Origin: Cytophagaceae bacterium
GTDB lineage: Bacteria > Bacteroidota > Bacteroidia > Cytophagales > Cytophagaceae
Reading direction: 5' to 3'
DNA: 38,319 nt
NCBI GenBank assembly: GCA_021151805.1
Contig: JAGKWN010000033.1
Coordinates: 1 to 38,319 of the forward strand
The notes below the pieces were generated by a model. The model was not told where the DNA came from. It saw nothing but the letters and a program-made list of their open reading frames with translations, and searched no databases. Below, one piece after another: positions 26,359 to 34,117 of the stretch. Numbering within the stretch: the first letter of the stretch is position 1; each line of letters opens with the position of its first letter. Made by a program: the position numbers and the translations under genes.

Positions 26359-28512
26359 TTATGAATTTGAAGTTGCCTGTTGTTCAGGTTTCGGGATCAA
26401 TACCTTCCGTGATAAACGGTATTTACCTGTTTTCTTATCAATTTCAACCAATTTCACTTTTACTGTTTCGCCAACTTCAAGAACACCTTCCATTGTATCC
26501 AAGCGTTCCCACTTGATTTCAGAGATGTGTAACAAACCATCTTTTCCTGGCAGGAATTCAACGAAAGCACCAAATGCAGTGATCGATTTCACTTTGCCTT
26601 CATATACCTCACCTACTTCAGGTAATGTTACAATTCCTTTTATTTGAGATAAAGCGCTATCAAGAGCTGTTTTATCTTTAGAGAAAATGCTTACCCAGCC
26701 AGCATTGTCTTTTTCCTCAATGTTAACTGTTGCGCCTGATGTTTTCTGAATTTCCTGAATAATTTTACCTCCTGGCCCGATTACCGCACCGATCAATTCT
26801 TTCGGTATCTGGATCATGATCATACGCGGAGCATGTGGTTTCAGATCTTCACGAGGCTGAGCGATTGTTTTCTTCATCTCGCCCAATATGTGTAATCTAC
26901 CTCTATTTGCTTGTTGTAAAGCTTGAGATAGAATATCATATGATAAGCCATCAACTTTAATATCCATCTGGCAAGCTGTGATACCTTTTTCAGTACCTGT
27001 TACTTTAAAGTCCATATCACCTAAGTGATCTTCATCACCTAAGATATCAGACAATACCGCCCAGCGACCAGTTTTTGTATCTGTAATCAAGCCCATTGCA
27101 ATACCTGAAACCGGAGCTTTAATCTTAACCCCAGCATCCATCAATGCCAATGTACCTGCACAAACAGTAGCCATTGAAGAAGAACCATTTGATTCAAGAA
27201 TATCTGAAACGATACGAACCGTGTATGGATTTTCAATTTCAGGAGGCATTACTTTTTTGATTGCACGGTAAGCAAGGTTACCATGACCTACCTCACGACG
27301 TCCAGGACCTCTGTTTGGTTTTACTTCACCAGTAGAGAAACCAGGGAAATTATAGTGAAGCATCAATTTATTATTACCAGAGAACATAGCGCTATCAATC
27401 ATTTGTTCATCCAGTTTGGTACCGAATGTAACAGTAGTTAATGACTGGGTTTCACCACGTGTAAAGATGGCAGAACCGTGGGCAGATGGCAAATAACCAA
27501 CTTCTGACCAGATCGGACGAATTTGCTCTAAACCTCTACCATCCAAACGCTTACGCTCATCTAAGACTAAATTACGAACCGCGTCCTTCTCAACATCATG
27601 ATAGTATTTAGCGATCAATGCCAAATCCTCTGTATGATCTTCCGGAAGAGATTCGATATATGCTTTCTTAATAGCTTTAAAGCCTTCAGCACGCTCATTT
27701 TTGTTCGCGTTACCAAGCTTAGCTACATCGTATACCTGCTGATAAAGTGTATCAGTGATTTTTTTCTTTAAGTCCCAATCGTTAACCTCATGACTGTAAG
27801 CACGTTTTTCTGTTTTACCTGCAGCAGATTCTAGCTCTTTTAAAACAGTACATTGCTGACGGATTGCATCGTGAGCAGCCTTAATTGCATTTAGCATGAG
27901 CTCTTCAGACACTTCATTCATTTCCCCTTCTACCATGATAACGTTATCATAAGAAGCTGCAACGATCAACTCTAGTTCTGCTTTTTCCATTTGAGCAGGT
28001 GTTGGGTTGATCAGGAATTTCCCATCCAGTGAGATAACACGCACTTCAGAAACCGGGCCATTGAAAGGAATATCCGAAACAGACATTGCAGCCTGCGCTG
28101 CTAAACACGCTAATGCATCCGGTAAAACTTCGGGATCTGCGGAAATCAATGTAATGGCAACCTGAGTATCTGCGTGAAAATCCTCAGGGAACAAAGGTCT
28201 CATCGCACGGTCAACCAAACGAGAGATTAATATTTCGTAGTCAGATAATCTGCTTTCTCTTTTTAAGAAACCACCAGGTATTTTCCCGTTAGAAGCAAAC
28301 TTTTCTTGATAATCAACTGATAATGGCATGAAGTCAACACCCGGTTTGGCTTCTTTCGCAGCAACCACAGTAGCTAAGATCATTGCATTTCCTAATTTAA
28401 CAACAGCCGAACCGTCTGCCTGTTTAGCAAGCTTTCCTGTTTCAATTTGTATTTCTCTGCCGTCTGGTAAGGTGATGCTTTTGTTTATGATTGTTAATCC
28501 AGGATATGACAT
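26359..28512 (-). CDS. pnp: Polyribonucleotide nucleotidyltransferase (PNPase), 717 aa
   Basis: A phosphorolytic 3'-5' exoribonuclease that works in mRNA decay and sRNA metabolism. The order is complete: RNase PH domain 1 (about 15-145, with FASNGKIPGGFLKRE), a helical linker (about 235-310), catalytic RNase PH domain 2 (about 325-545, with 'RLDGRGLEQIRPI', PNRGPGRREVGHG and 'SDILESNGSSSMATVC'), a KH domain (about 555-620, with IGPGGKIIQEIQ) and an S1 domain (about 625-695, 'VYEGKVKSITAFGAFVEF'). The length is normal. It lies 108 bp downstream of rpsO, the classic arrangement, with a hairpin in the gap. Confidence 0.97.
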   Translation of the reverse strand: MSYPGLTIINKSITLPDGREIQIETGKLAKQADGSAVVKLGNAMILATVVAAKEAKPGVDFMPLSVDYQEKFASNGKIPGGFLKRESRLSDYEILISRLVDRAMRPLFPEDFHADTQVAITLISADPEVLPDALACLAAQAAMSVSDIPFNGPVSEVRVISLDGKFLINPTPAQMEKAELELIVAASYDNVIMVEGEMNEVSEELMLNAIKAAHDAIRQQCTVLKELESAAGKTEKRAYSHEVNDWDLKKKITDTLYQQVYDVAKLGNANKNERAEGFKAIKKAYIESLPEDHTEDLALIAKYYHDVEKDAVRNLVLDERKRLDGRGLEQIRPIWSEVGYLPSAHGSAIFTRGETQSLTTVTFGTKLDEQMIDSAMFSGNNKLMLHYNFPGFSTGEVKPNRGPGRREVGHGNLAYRAIKKVMPPEIENPYTVRIVSDILESNGSSSMATVCAGTLALMDAGVKIKAPVSGIAMGLITDTKTGRWAVLSDILGDEDHLGDMDFKVTGTEKGITACQMDIKVDGLSYDILSQALQQANRGRLHILGEMKKTIAQPREDLKPHAPRMIMIQIPKELIGAVIGPGGKIIQEIQKTSGATVNIEEKDNAGWVSIFSKDKTALDSALSQIKGIVTLPEVGEVYEGKVKSITAFGAFVEFLPGKDGLLHISEIKWERLDTMEGVLEVGETVKVKLVEIDKKTGKYRLSRKVLIPKPEQQATSNS

Positions 28513-28563
28513 ATTTCTATGATTGTATTAAATCTAAAAAGAATTTTACGTATGTATGTAAAC

Positions 28564-28598
28564 TAACAGAGGGAATTCGTTTTGAATCCCCTCTGTTA
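28564..28598 (-). promoter_or_regulatory. Hairpin in the rpsO-pnp gap
   Basis: A 15-bp inverted repeat (28564-28578 and 28584-28598, 5-nt loop) has a single mismatch. On the minus strand it is not followed by a good T-run (GTTTACATA), so it is more likely an RNA-processing or stability element, or a leaky terminator, than a full terminator. In enterobacteria a comparable hairpin between rpsO and pnp is the RNase III site used for pnp autoregulation; a similar role here is inference. Confidence 0.6.
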
Positions 28599-28620
28599 GA
28601 GTATATTTTATAATCTAAGA

Positions 28621-28896
28621 TTATTTTCTCAAGTTCAATTGAGCAATAATAGCTCTGTAACGAGAAATGTCGGTTTTCTGAAGGTAGTTTAACAATCTTC
28701 TTCTTTTACCAACCAATTTCATCAGACCTAATTGGGTTGAGTAGTCTTTTTTATTAAGTTTCAAGTGCTCAGTTAAGTGAGCTATGCGGTGAGAGAATAA
28801 AGCAATTTGAGACTCAGGTGATCCAGTATCAGTAGTACTCTTAGCTGTACCGTTTGTTTTGAAGATTTCTTTTTTGATTTCGCTTGTAAGATACAT
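28621..28896 (-). CDS. rpsO: 30S ribosomal protein S15, 91 aa
   Basis: Standard-length S15, an early-binding 16S rRNA protein of the small-subunit platform. Family blocks are visible: 'TGSPESQIALFSHRIAHLTEHL' with an N-terminal Thr/Gly/Ser-rich turn, HKKD-like 'LKLNKKDYSTQLGLMKLVGKR' shortened here, RRRLLNYLQ and the terminal 'YRAIIAQLNLRK'. It is followed by pnp after 108 bp. A well-formed Bacteroidota-type promoter lies 50-81 bp upstream of the ATG. In E. coli S15 represses its own translation; no matching leader structure was identified in the short 5' leader here. Confidence 0.97.
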   Translation of the reverse strand: MYLTSEIKKEIFKTNGTAKSTTDTGSPESQIALFSHRIAHLTEHLKLNKKDYSTQLGLMKLVGKRRRLLNYLQKTDISRYRAIIAQLNLRK

Positions 28897-28945
28897 TGTA
28901 GCTGTATTTATTAACTAATTTTCTATTGTACACTCTTATACAATG

Positions 28946-28977
28946 CAAATATAGTAACATTCCGTTTTTTTACCAAA
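28946..28977 (-). promoter_or_regulatory. Bacteroidota-type promoter of rpsO
   Basis: On the minus strand a TTTG (28974-28977) is followed after 20 nt by TATATTTG (28946-28953), an exact match to the TAnnTTTG -7 element of the phylum. Transcription would start near 28939, leaving a leader of about 43 nt before the rpsO ATG at 28896. The promoter sits immediately after the LptF/LptG-family gene. Confidence 0.7.
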
Positions 28978-28992
28978 TAGCTGTGGGAAAAA

Positions 28993-30450
28993 TTATTTCG
29001 TCTTCTGAAATACTTTTTGTACCCGGTCCCACAGAATGAGATAAAAATCGGTTTCCAGTAGTCTGGAGTCGTTTTTTGCCTGTCGCATAAAGAACAAGCC
29101 AACCATAAACAGGATAGCATTCCCAAACCACATGGCAAAATTTGCCGGATAAACCCCTTCTTTGGTCCATTTTTCTCCCGTTATGCTGAATACATAATAG
29201 AAAATGAAGAATATGATACAAATCAGAACAGGTACGCCCAAGCCACCTTTTTTAATAATTGCTCCTAAAGGAGCTCCAATCAGGAACAAAACAAAACAGG
29301 CCACCGCCTGGGTATATTTCTGATATTTGGTTACCTCAAACTCATGAATTTCTTTCATCAGGCGTTCATCACGTTCAACCATATTGCTTTGAATATAGGC
29401 TTTAACTGACCGGGCCTGGTTTGCCGCACGAATAGCAATCTCTTTCGGATTTTTGCTTTTAAGCAGATTTGCTCTGCTTAGAGTATCATTTTTTAAGTGA
29501 TTTTTTTTTGCTTTAACCGTATCAGCCTTGTCCACCTGAGTATAATAATAAAAAGGCTGCAGCATACCGCTAGAGTTCAGACTAACATCTTTATATATCC
29601 TCTGAACAGAATCTATGTGATGCGTCAACTCATCGATGCGTTTCATTTGTCTGCTGCCAGTAAACAATTCCTCTTTGGTTCTGTTCAAATCGAAAGAAGA
29701 AAGATTAAAGATGATCTGAGTTTTATCAAATGCATTCCGAACAAACTCCTGAGGATTTAAAAAGCTTGAACCACCGGCATCTCCTTTAAATTCGCTGTAG
29801 CTATTGCCTTTAAAAAGTTCCAATGCCAGATACTGGTTATCATTAAACAGATACATCGCTCCTGAATCGGCTACAATTACATCTGTATTACCACGGCCCT
29901 GGGTGTGATCATAAATAATCACTCCTTTAATAGAGGTATCGTTATCAAACTTCTGAACAATCTTAATGCTATAACCAGGAATGCCATTGTAAAAAACACC
30001 GGGCTTCAAATCAAGAGAGGGCTTCTTCTGTCTCAGGTCATAAAGCAAACTGAATGCTTTCAGGTTGGCTTTGGGAACGATATAGTTATTGAAATACAAC
30101 AAGCCTACCGTACACCCAAGCACCCAGATAGCAATGGGCACCATCACCCTCAGTAACGATATACCCGATGATTTAATAGCAGTTAGTTCATTGAATTGAC
30201 CCAGATTTCCGAAGGTCATTAAAGACGAAAGCAAGATAGCCAACGGCAATGCGATCGGCAGAATATTCATGCTGAAGTACATCATTAACTCAGCATAATC
30301 CAGATAACCCAAGCCTTTCCCTACCAATTCATCTATATACTTAAGAATGGTCTGCATCAAAAAAATAAATGTAACTACTACGACCGTCAAAAGAAACGGA
30401 CCGAAAAAAGCCTTCAATACTAATATATCTAATCGCTTAATAATTTTCAT
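28993..30450 (-). CDS. LptF/LptG family permease, 485 aa
   Basis: Inner-membrane subunit of the LPS-export ABC transporter (YjgP/YjgQ family). The N-terminal half has three hydrophobic segments (about residues 13-35, 58-80, 102-125), with the conserved 'ILPIALPLAILLSSLMTFG' and FNELTAIKSSGIS coupling region. A periplasmic beta-jellyroll-like domain follows (about 130-385, longer than usual), and three more membrane segments end the protein (about 385-460), with 'FVLFLIGAPLGAIIKKGG' typical of the family. By family it flips or extracts lipopolysaccharide toward the Lpt bridge with LptB. Bacteroidota often encode two such proteins; which of LptF or LptG this is cannot be decided. It lies 11 bp downstream of the SDR gene. 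Confidence 0.92.
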   Translation of the reverse strand: MKIIKRLDILVLKAFFGPFLLTVVVVTFIFLMQTILKYIDELVGKGLGYLDYAELMMYFSMNILPIALPLAILLSSLMTFGNLGQFNELTAIKSSGISLLRVMVPIAIWVLGCTVGLLYFNNYIVPKANLKAFSLLYDLRQKKPSLDLKPGVFYNGIPGYSIKIVQKFDNDTSIKGVIIYDHTQGRGNTDVIVADSGAMYLFNDNQYLALELFKGNSYSEFKGDAGGSSFLNPQEFVRNAFDKTQIIFNLSSFDLNRTKEELFTGSRQMKRIDELTHHIDSVQRIYKDVSLNSSGMLQPFYYYTQVDKADTVKAKKNHLKNDTLSRANLLKSKNPKEIAIRAANQARSVKAYIQSNMVERDERLMKEIHEFEVTKYQKYTQAVACFVLFLIGAPLGAIIKKGGLGVPVLICIIFFIFYYVFSITGEKWTKEGVYPANFAMWFGNAILFMVGLFFMRQAKNDSRLLETDFYLILWDRVQKVFQKTK

Positions 30451-30461
30451 TTGTTCTTGAA

Positions 30462-31115
30462 TTACATTGAAGCAAGCTTCTTTAAAGCTTTCGATTCATA
30501 AATCTGTACTCCTGTTCCTAAACGTGCCTGTGCAATATGCACCATTGCTTTGGCAACATCCGCCGATTCGATACCAAACTGCATGCCAGTAATCTTTTTT
30601 ATGGTACGTGAAATGGTTATCGCTACACCTTCAGCCAATCGTTTTTCTGCGCGGTTACCGATCAACAAGCCAGGACGAAGAATAGAAATTGCAGGAATAT
30701 TGATCAGTCCGGCTAATTTTTGCTCTAAGTTACCTTTAACCTTGTTGTAAAAAAAATAAGAATCGGGATTTGCGCCCATCGAACTGATAACGATATAATG
30801 CTGAAGATTCGCATGAATCAATCTGTCCGCAAGAGCAAAAGGGATTTCCAGGTCTACTTTCTCAAATGCAGCTTTCGATCCTGCTTTTTTTATTGTTGTG
30901 CCTAAGCAGCAAAACGCGTCTGTAATATCAGGTAAAATAATTTCATCGAGATTGGTAAAGTCTGTCTGAATGACTGCCAGTTTGGAATGTGCAATAAATG
31001 CGCTACTTCTTTGCAAAGAAATAACTTTAGAGTATTGATTGCTGTTAAGAAGTAATTGTAATACTTCACCGCCAACCAATCCGGTAGAACCAACGATCAG
31101 AGCTATCTTTGACAT
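30462..31115 (-). CDS. Atypical SDR, NAD(P)-binding protein, 217 aa
   Basis: A Rossmann-fold protein of the atypical short-chain dehydrogenase group (NmrA/HTATIP2-like). The nucleotide-binding loop GSTGLVGG lies at residues 9-16. 'FCCLGTTIKKAGSKAAFEKVD' is typical of the HTATIP2/oxidoreductase branch, followed by 'HYIVISSMGANP'. A YxxxK pair is present at Tyr123/Lys127 (YNKVK), then SILRPGLLIG. The substrate is unknown. Its start codon shares one base with the stop of the upstream secreted-protein gene (TAATG), and the LPS permease gene follows after 11 bp, so it is in the middle of a translationally coupled three-gene unit. Confidence 0.9.
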   Translation of the reverse strand: MSKIALIVGSTGLVGGEVLQLLLNSNQYSKVISLQRSSAFIAHSKLAVIQTDFTNLDEIILPDITDAFCCLGTTIKKAGSKAAFEKVDLEIPFALADRLIHANLQHYIVISSMGANPDSYFFYNKVKGNLEQKLAGLINIPAISILRPGLLIGNRAEKRLAEGVAITISRTIKKITGMQFGIESADVAKAMVHIAQARLGTGVQIYESKALKKLASM

Positions 31116-31993
31116 TATTGCATGAGGATTTTTACGACTTTCAAGCGATCCGGATAATACACCTTAAAAATATACATTTTTTCTTTAATAATGTTTATGA
31201 ATACCTCTTCAAGTTTTGAAACAGTCAGGAGCAATTGGCCTTCCGCTGAATAGATTTCAATCTTCCAATACCCATCTTCTACAAGCACATCCTTTTCATT
31301 GCTATCAATATCCGTATAGGAATGAGGCATATGAAGTGTTAAGGGGGTATAATCACAGGTAATATCCGGCAATGAAACCCGTACGCTATTACTCCTATCC
31401 CATCTTGTCGCATCGGAGATCTGATTCAGGAATAAGCTTTTATCGATTGCAACTCCAGTACAATTCAGCCGGCTATTTATAATCTTTGTTTGGGCCAGCG
31501 CAGTACTTCCATCGGTAAGGCCGGGCGGCAAAGCTGAAGTATTATTATCAACGGCTGCCGCATCCCAACCGCCACTGCTTACACTTAATCCATATATAAA
31601 TGCAGGAGCTGCAAAACTTCCCTGGTAAAAGAATAATTGATCACCATCTGTGGAAAGACCAAAGAAACCACTTACACCTGCGGTTACAAAACCTGCATCA
31701 TCGGGATAGGTAACTGCCACTCCGGTTTTAATGCCGCCACTGGGTACAGTATACGTAATATCTCCTTCTCCAACACGAAAACCTGCTGTGGCAGGATCGT
31801 AGCCGCAATCGGTTATGTGTACGACCGTACCGGCCGCTACATCTTTCAAAAAAAGAAATGAGAATTGATCCGGGTCTTTGAAATTATACCCAATCACTGC
31901 TACATCACCTGGTTGAAGAACTGTTTGGCAATAAACAATAGTATTACAAAAGCACATCAAAAAAATGATGTGAAGGTATTTCAGTACATTCAT
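31115..31993 (-). CDS. Secreted protein with T9SS-like C-terminus, 292 aa
   Basis: A signal peptide (residues 1-22, ending IVYCQ) is followed by a domain, about 25-225, that I have seen in several Bacteroidota surface proteins: it opens PGDVAVIGYNFKDPDQFSF, has LLKD-like 'FLKDVAAGTVVHITDCGY', and continues through 'GDQLFFYQGSFAAPAFIYGL'. It behaves as a recognisable module without known activity. The last 60 residues (WKIEIYSAEGQLLLTVSK, then YIFKVYYPDRLKVVKILMQ at the end) have the strand pattern of a T9SS sorting domain, but the usual YPNP start is missing. It is the first gene of the unit with the SDR and LptF/LptG-like permease genes. Confidence 0.8.
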   Translation of the reverse strand: MNVLKYLHIIFLMCFCNTIVYCQTVLQPGDVAVIGYNFKDPDQFSFLFLKDVAAGTVVHITDCGYDPATAGFRVGEGDITYTVPSGGIKTGVAVTYPDDAGFVTAGVSGFFGLSTDGDQLFFYQGSFAAPAFIYGLSVSSGGWDAAAVDNNTSALPPGLTDGSTALAQTKIINSRLNCTGVAIDKSLFLNQISDATRWDRSNSVRVSLPDITCDYTPLTLHMPHSYTDIDSNEKDVLVEDGYWKIEIYSAEGQLLLTVSKLEEVFINIIKEKMYIFKVYYPDRLKVVKILMQ

Positions 31994-32002
31994 AAAATAG
32001 AT

Positions 32003-32024
32003 AAAAAGCCGGCGTGCGCCAGGC
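32003..32024 (-). promoter_or_regulatory. Terminator-like GC hairpin just upstream of the secreted-protein gene
   Basis: On the minus strand GCC-T-GGC, loop GCAC, GCC-GGC (32024-32008) is followed directly by five T's. This is the form of an intrinsic terminator in otherwise AT-rich sequence. It lies between a predicted promoter at 32054-32082 and the ATG at 31993. It could be the terminator of the glycosyltransferase operon upstream or an attenuator in the leader. Confidence 0.5.
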
Positions 32025-32053
32025 GAATAAAATTCCAGTTAAAAAATTCTGGA

Positions 32054-32082
32054 CAAAAATATTCTAATAAAATTTACTTCAA
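32054..32082 (-). promoter_or_regulatory. Predicted Bacteroidota-type promoter
   Basis: On the minus strand TTG (32080-32082), 18 nt, then TATTTTTG (32054-32061), an exact TAnnTTTG -7 element. It would drive the gene at 31993 and probably the SDR and LptF/LptG-like genes after it, with a leader of about 50 nt that contains the terminator-like hairpin. Confidence 0.55.
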
Positions 32083-32087
32083 CTTAA

Positions 32088-32112
32088 CAAGTGTAAAAAA
32101 ATACTACACTTG
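32088..32112 (-). terminator. Short hairpin after the glycosyltransferase operon
   Basis: A perfect 8-bp stem (CAAGTGTA at 32088-32095, TACACTTG at 32105-32112) with a 9-nt loop begins 12 nt after the stop codon at 32124. No T-run follows the stem on the minus strand, so its strength as a terminator is doubtful. Confidence 0.4.
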
Positions 32113-32123
32113 AAAAATATTTA

Positions 32124-33146
32124 TCATTTGTTATCAGTTGATTTGTATTTCTGATAGAGCATTTCCTGCATAACCTCCTTCGAAGGTTTAAACAATTCCT
32201 GTATACCTTCTTTCATGAACCCTATACCATACCCGAACAATTGTGTGTATGCAGCAGCTACACTTAACAAACCTATTTTTACACTTTGATTTTTATAAGC
32301 TGCGTCAATAAAAATTGCTGCCGAATAGCAATACAAAAGAAAACATGCCAGCACACCTATTCTGAAATTCAATATCCCTAAGAGAATAGCTATTACTGCA
32401 AACAACACAAAACACATCGGAAAAAAATGTGTCAGCTTCAATTCACCTGGCACAAAACGATAGATATTAATACGTGCTCTGCCAAAGAAGTGAACCTGTT
32501 TGAAGAATTGTTTAAAATCTGTTCTTCGCTTATGATAAACATACGCATCTTCAATCAAACCAACTTTAAACCCATAACTCATGATGCGGATACTAAATTC
32601 TATATCTTCACCCATGCGAGTAATGATATAACCTTTGGTACGTTGCCACACCTCTTTCGAAATACCCATATTGAAACTTCTGGGATGAAAAACACCCACA
32701 CCTTTTTTATTACCACGAATACCGCCGGTAGTAAATAAGGAAGTCATGGAATAGCTGATTGCTTTTTGTACGGGTGTAAAAGATGCATCTGCCCGGTCTG
32801 GTCCGCCGAAAGCATCCAGATAATCGGTGTTTAATCTCTTCTCAACCGTCTTTAAATAATCCGGAGGGATGATGCAGTCGCTGTCAAAAACAATAAAATA
32901 ATCACCATTGGCACGCTCGTAAGCAAAGTTACGGGATAGGCCCTGCCCGGTATTTTCTTTATAATAATATTGAATGGATAATTTCTTCTGAAAGGATTTT
33001 ACAATTTCTTCTGCAGAGTCTTTTGAACCATCTTCAACTATAACAACTTCAAAATTTTTGTAAGTCTGTTTTGTTAAACTTTCCAGTAGTTCCTGAATTT
33101 CATCAGGCCTGTTATATACAGGTATTACAATTGAATAAAATCTCAT
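32124..33146 (-). CDS. Family 2 glycosyltransferase with C-terminal membrane segments, 340 aa
   Basis: A GT-A fold inverting glycosyltransferase. The start 'YSIVIPVYNRPDEIQELL' and VVIVEDGSKD (about 34-43) form the nucleotide-sugar site, the metal-binding DSD lies at 88-90, and the acceptor/catalytic region has GEDIEFSIR (about 179-187) and a KRR before the membrane part. Hydrophobic segments at about 240-262 and 265-285 anchor it in the membrane. Donor and acceptor are unknown. Its ATG overlaps the stop of the upstream glycosyltransferase gene by 4 bp (ATGA), so it is the last gene of the BatA-like/dihydroorotase-like/GT2/GT2 operon. Confidence 0.92.
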   Translation of the reverse strand: MRFYSIVIPVYNRPDEIQELLESLTKQTYKNFEVVIVEDGSKDSAEEIVKSFQKKLSIQYYYKENTGQGLSRNFAYERANGDYFIVFDSDCIIPPDYLKTVEKRLNTDYLDAFGGPDRADASFTPVQKAISYSMTSLFTTGGIRGNKKGVGVFHPRSFNMGISKEVWQRTKGYIITRMGEDIEFSIRIMSYGFKVGLIEDAYVYHKRRTDFKQFFKQVHFFGRARINIYRFVPGELKLTHFFPMCFVLFAVIAILLGILNFRIGVLACFLLYCYSAAIFIDAAYKNQSVKIGLLSVAAAYTQLFGYGIGFMKEGIQELFKPSKEVMQEMLYQKYKSTDNK

Positions 33147-34117
33147 GCACCAATTTCTTCTGAAACCAGATAATCATTTTTCTTGTCTGATTGCTGAATC
33201 ATCATCTCGCCAATAAAGCCTGACAAAAACAATTGTACACCGATAATGATTGCCACAAGTGCTAAATAAAACCAGGTATTATTTACTACATCTCTATATT
33301 GCCCGTTCTTGGCGATATAAATGTGGTATAGTTTATTTGCAATTAAATACGTTGTACTTCCCAATCCAATAAGGAAAGATAAAATACCCATAGATCCGAA
33401 AAAGTGCATCGGTCTTTTTTTGTATTTGCTAACAAAAGAAATAGACAACAGATCCAGCGGTCCATAAATAAATCTCTCCAGGCCAAATTTGGTTACTCCA
33501 TATTTGCGAGCCCTGTGTTCTACAACTTTTTCACCAATCTTGCTGTATCCATTCCATTTGGCAATTACAGGAATATAACGATGCATTTCACCGTACACAT
33601 CAATGGATTTAATCACCCGGTTCTGATACGCTTTCAGTCCGCAGTTAAAATCGTTCAGCTTAATGCCAGACATGGCACGCGCTGCCGCATTATATAATTT
33701 TGTAGGAATTGTTTTACTGATCGGATCATAACGTTTCTTCTTCCAGCCAGACACCAAATGATATTTTTCTTCTATGATCATTTTGTATAAAGCAGGAACT
33801 TCATCCGGACTATCCTGTAAATCTGCATCCATGGTAATAACCACTTCACCTTTTGCAGCTTTAAAACCAACGTTCAAACCAGCAGATTTACCATAATTTC
33901 TATTGAAACGGATCGCATGAATATTTGCATTCTGTGCAGCCAGTTTCTGAATTACTTCCCAGGAATTATCTGTACTACCATCGTCCACAAAGATCAGTTC
34001 GTAGCGATAGTTATTCTTCAGCATTACTTCTCTAAGCCATAACTCCAGCTCAGGTAATGATTCTTCCTCATTATAAAGAGGTATAACTACAGATATATCT
34101 TTAGCATATTTACTCAT
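33143..34117 (-). CDS. Family 2 glycosyltransferase, polyprenyl-phosphate sugar transferase type, 324 aa
   Basis: A DPM1/GtrB/ArnC-like enzyme that moves a sugar from a nucleotide donor to a polyprenyl phosphate carrier at the inner membrane. Motifs: VVIPLYNEEESL (residues 10-21), FVDDGSTDNSW (43-53), 'FNRNYGKSAGLNVGF' (71-85), and the metal site DADLQDSPDE (97-106). A basic amphipathic stretch, 'RARKYGVTKFGLERFIYG', precedes two C-terminal membrane helices (about 235-258 and 272-297), as in GtrB-type proteins. The start overlaps the stop of the dihydroorotase-like gene by one base (TAATG), and the stop overlaps the next glycosyltransferase by 4 bp. Confidence 0.93.
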   Translation of the reverse strand: MSKYAKDISVVIPLYNEEESLPELELWLREVMLKNNYRYELIFVDDGSTDNSWEVIQKLAAQNANIHAIRFNRNYGKSAGLNVGFKAAKGEVVITMDADLQDSPDEVPALYKMIIEEKYHLVSGWKKKRYDPISKTIPTKLYNAAARAMSGIKLNDFNCGLKAYQNRVIKSIDVYGEMHRYIPVIAKWNGYSKIGEKVVEHRARKYGVTKFGLERFIYGPLDLLSISFVSKYKKRPMHFFGSMGILSFLIGLGSTTYLIANKLYHIYIAKNGQYRDVVNNTWFYLALVAIIIGVQLFLSGFIGEMMIQQSDKKNDYLVSEEIGA

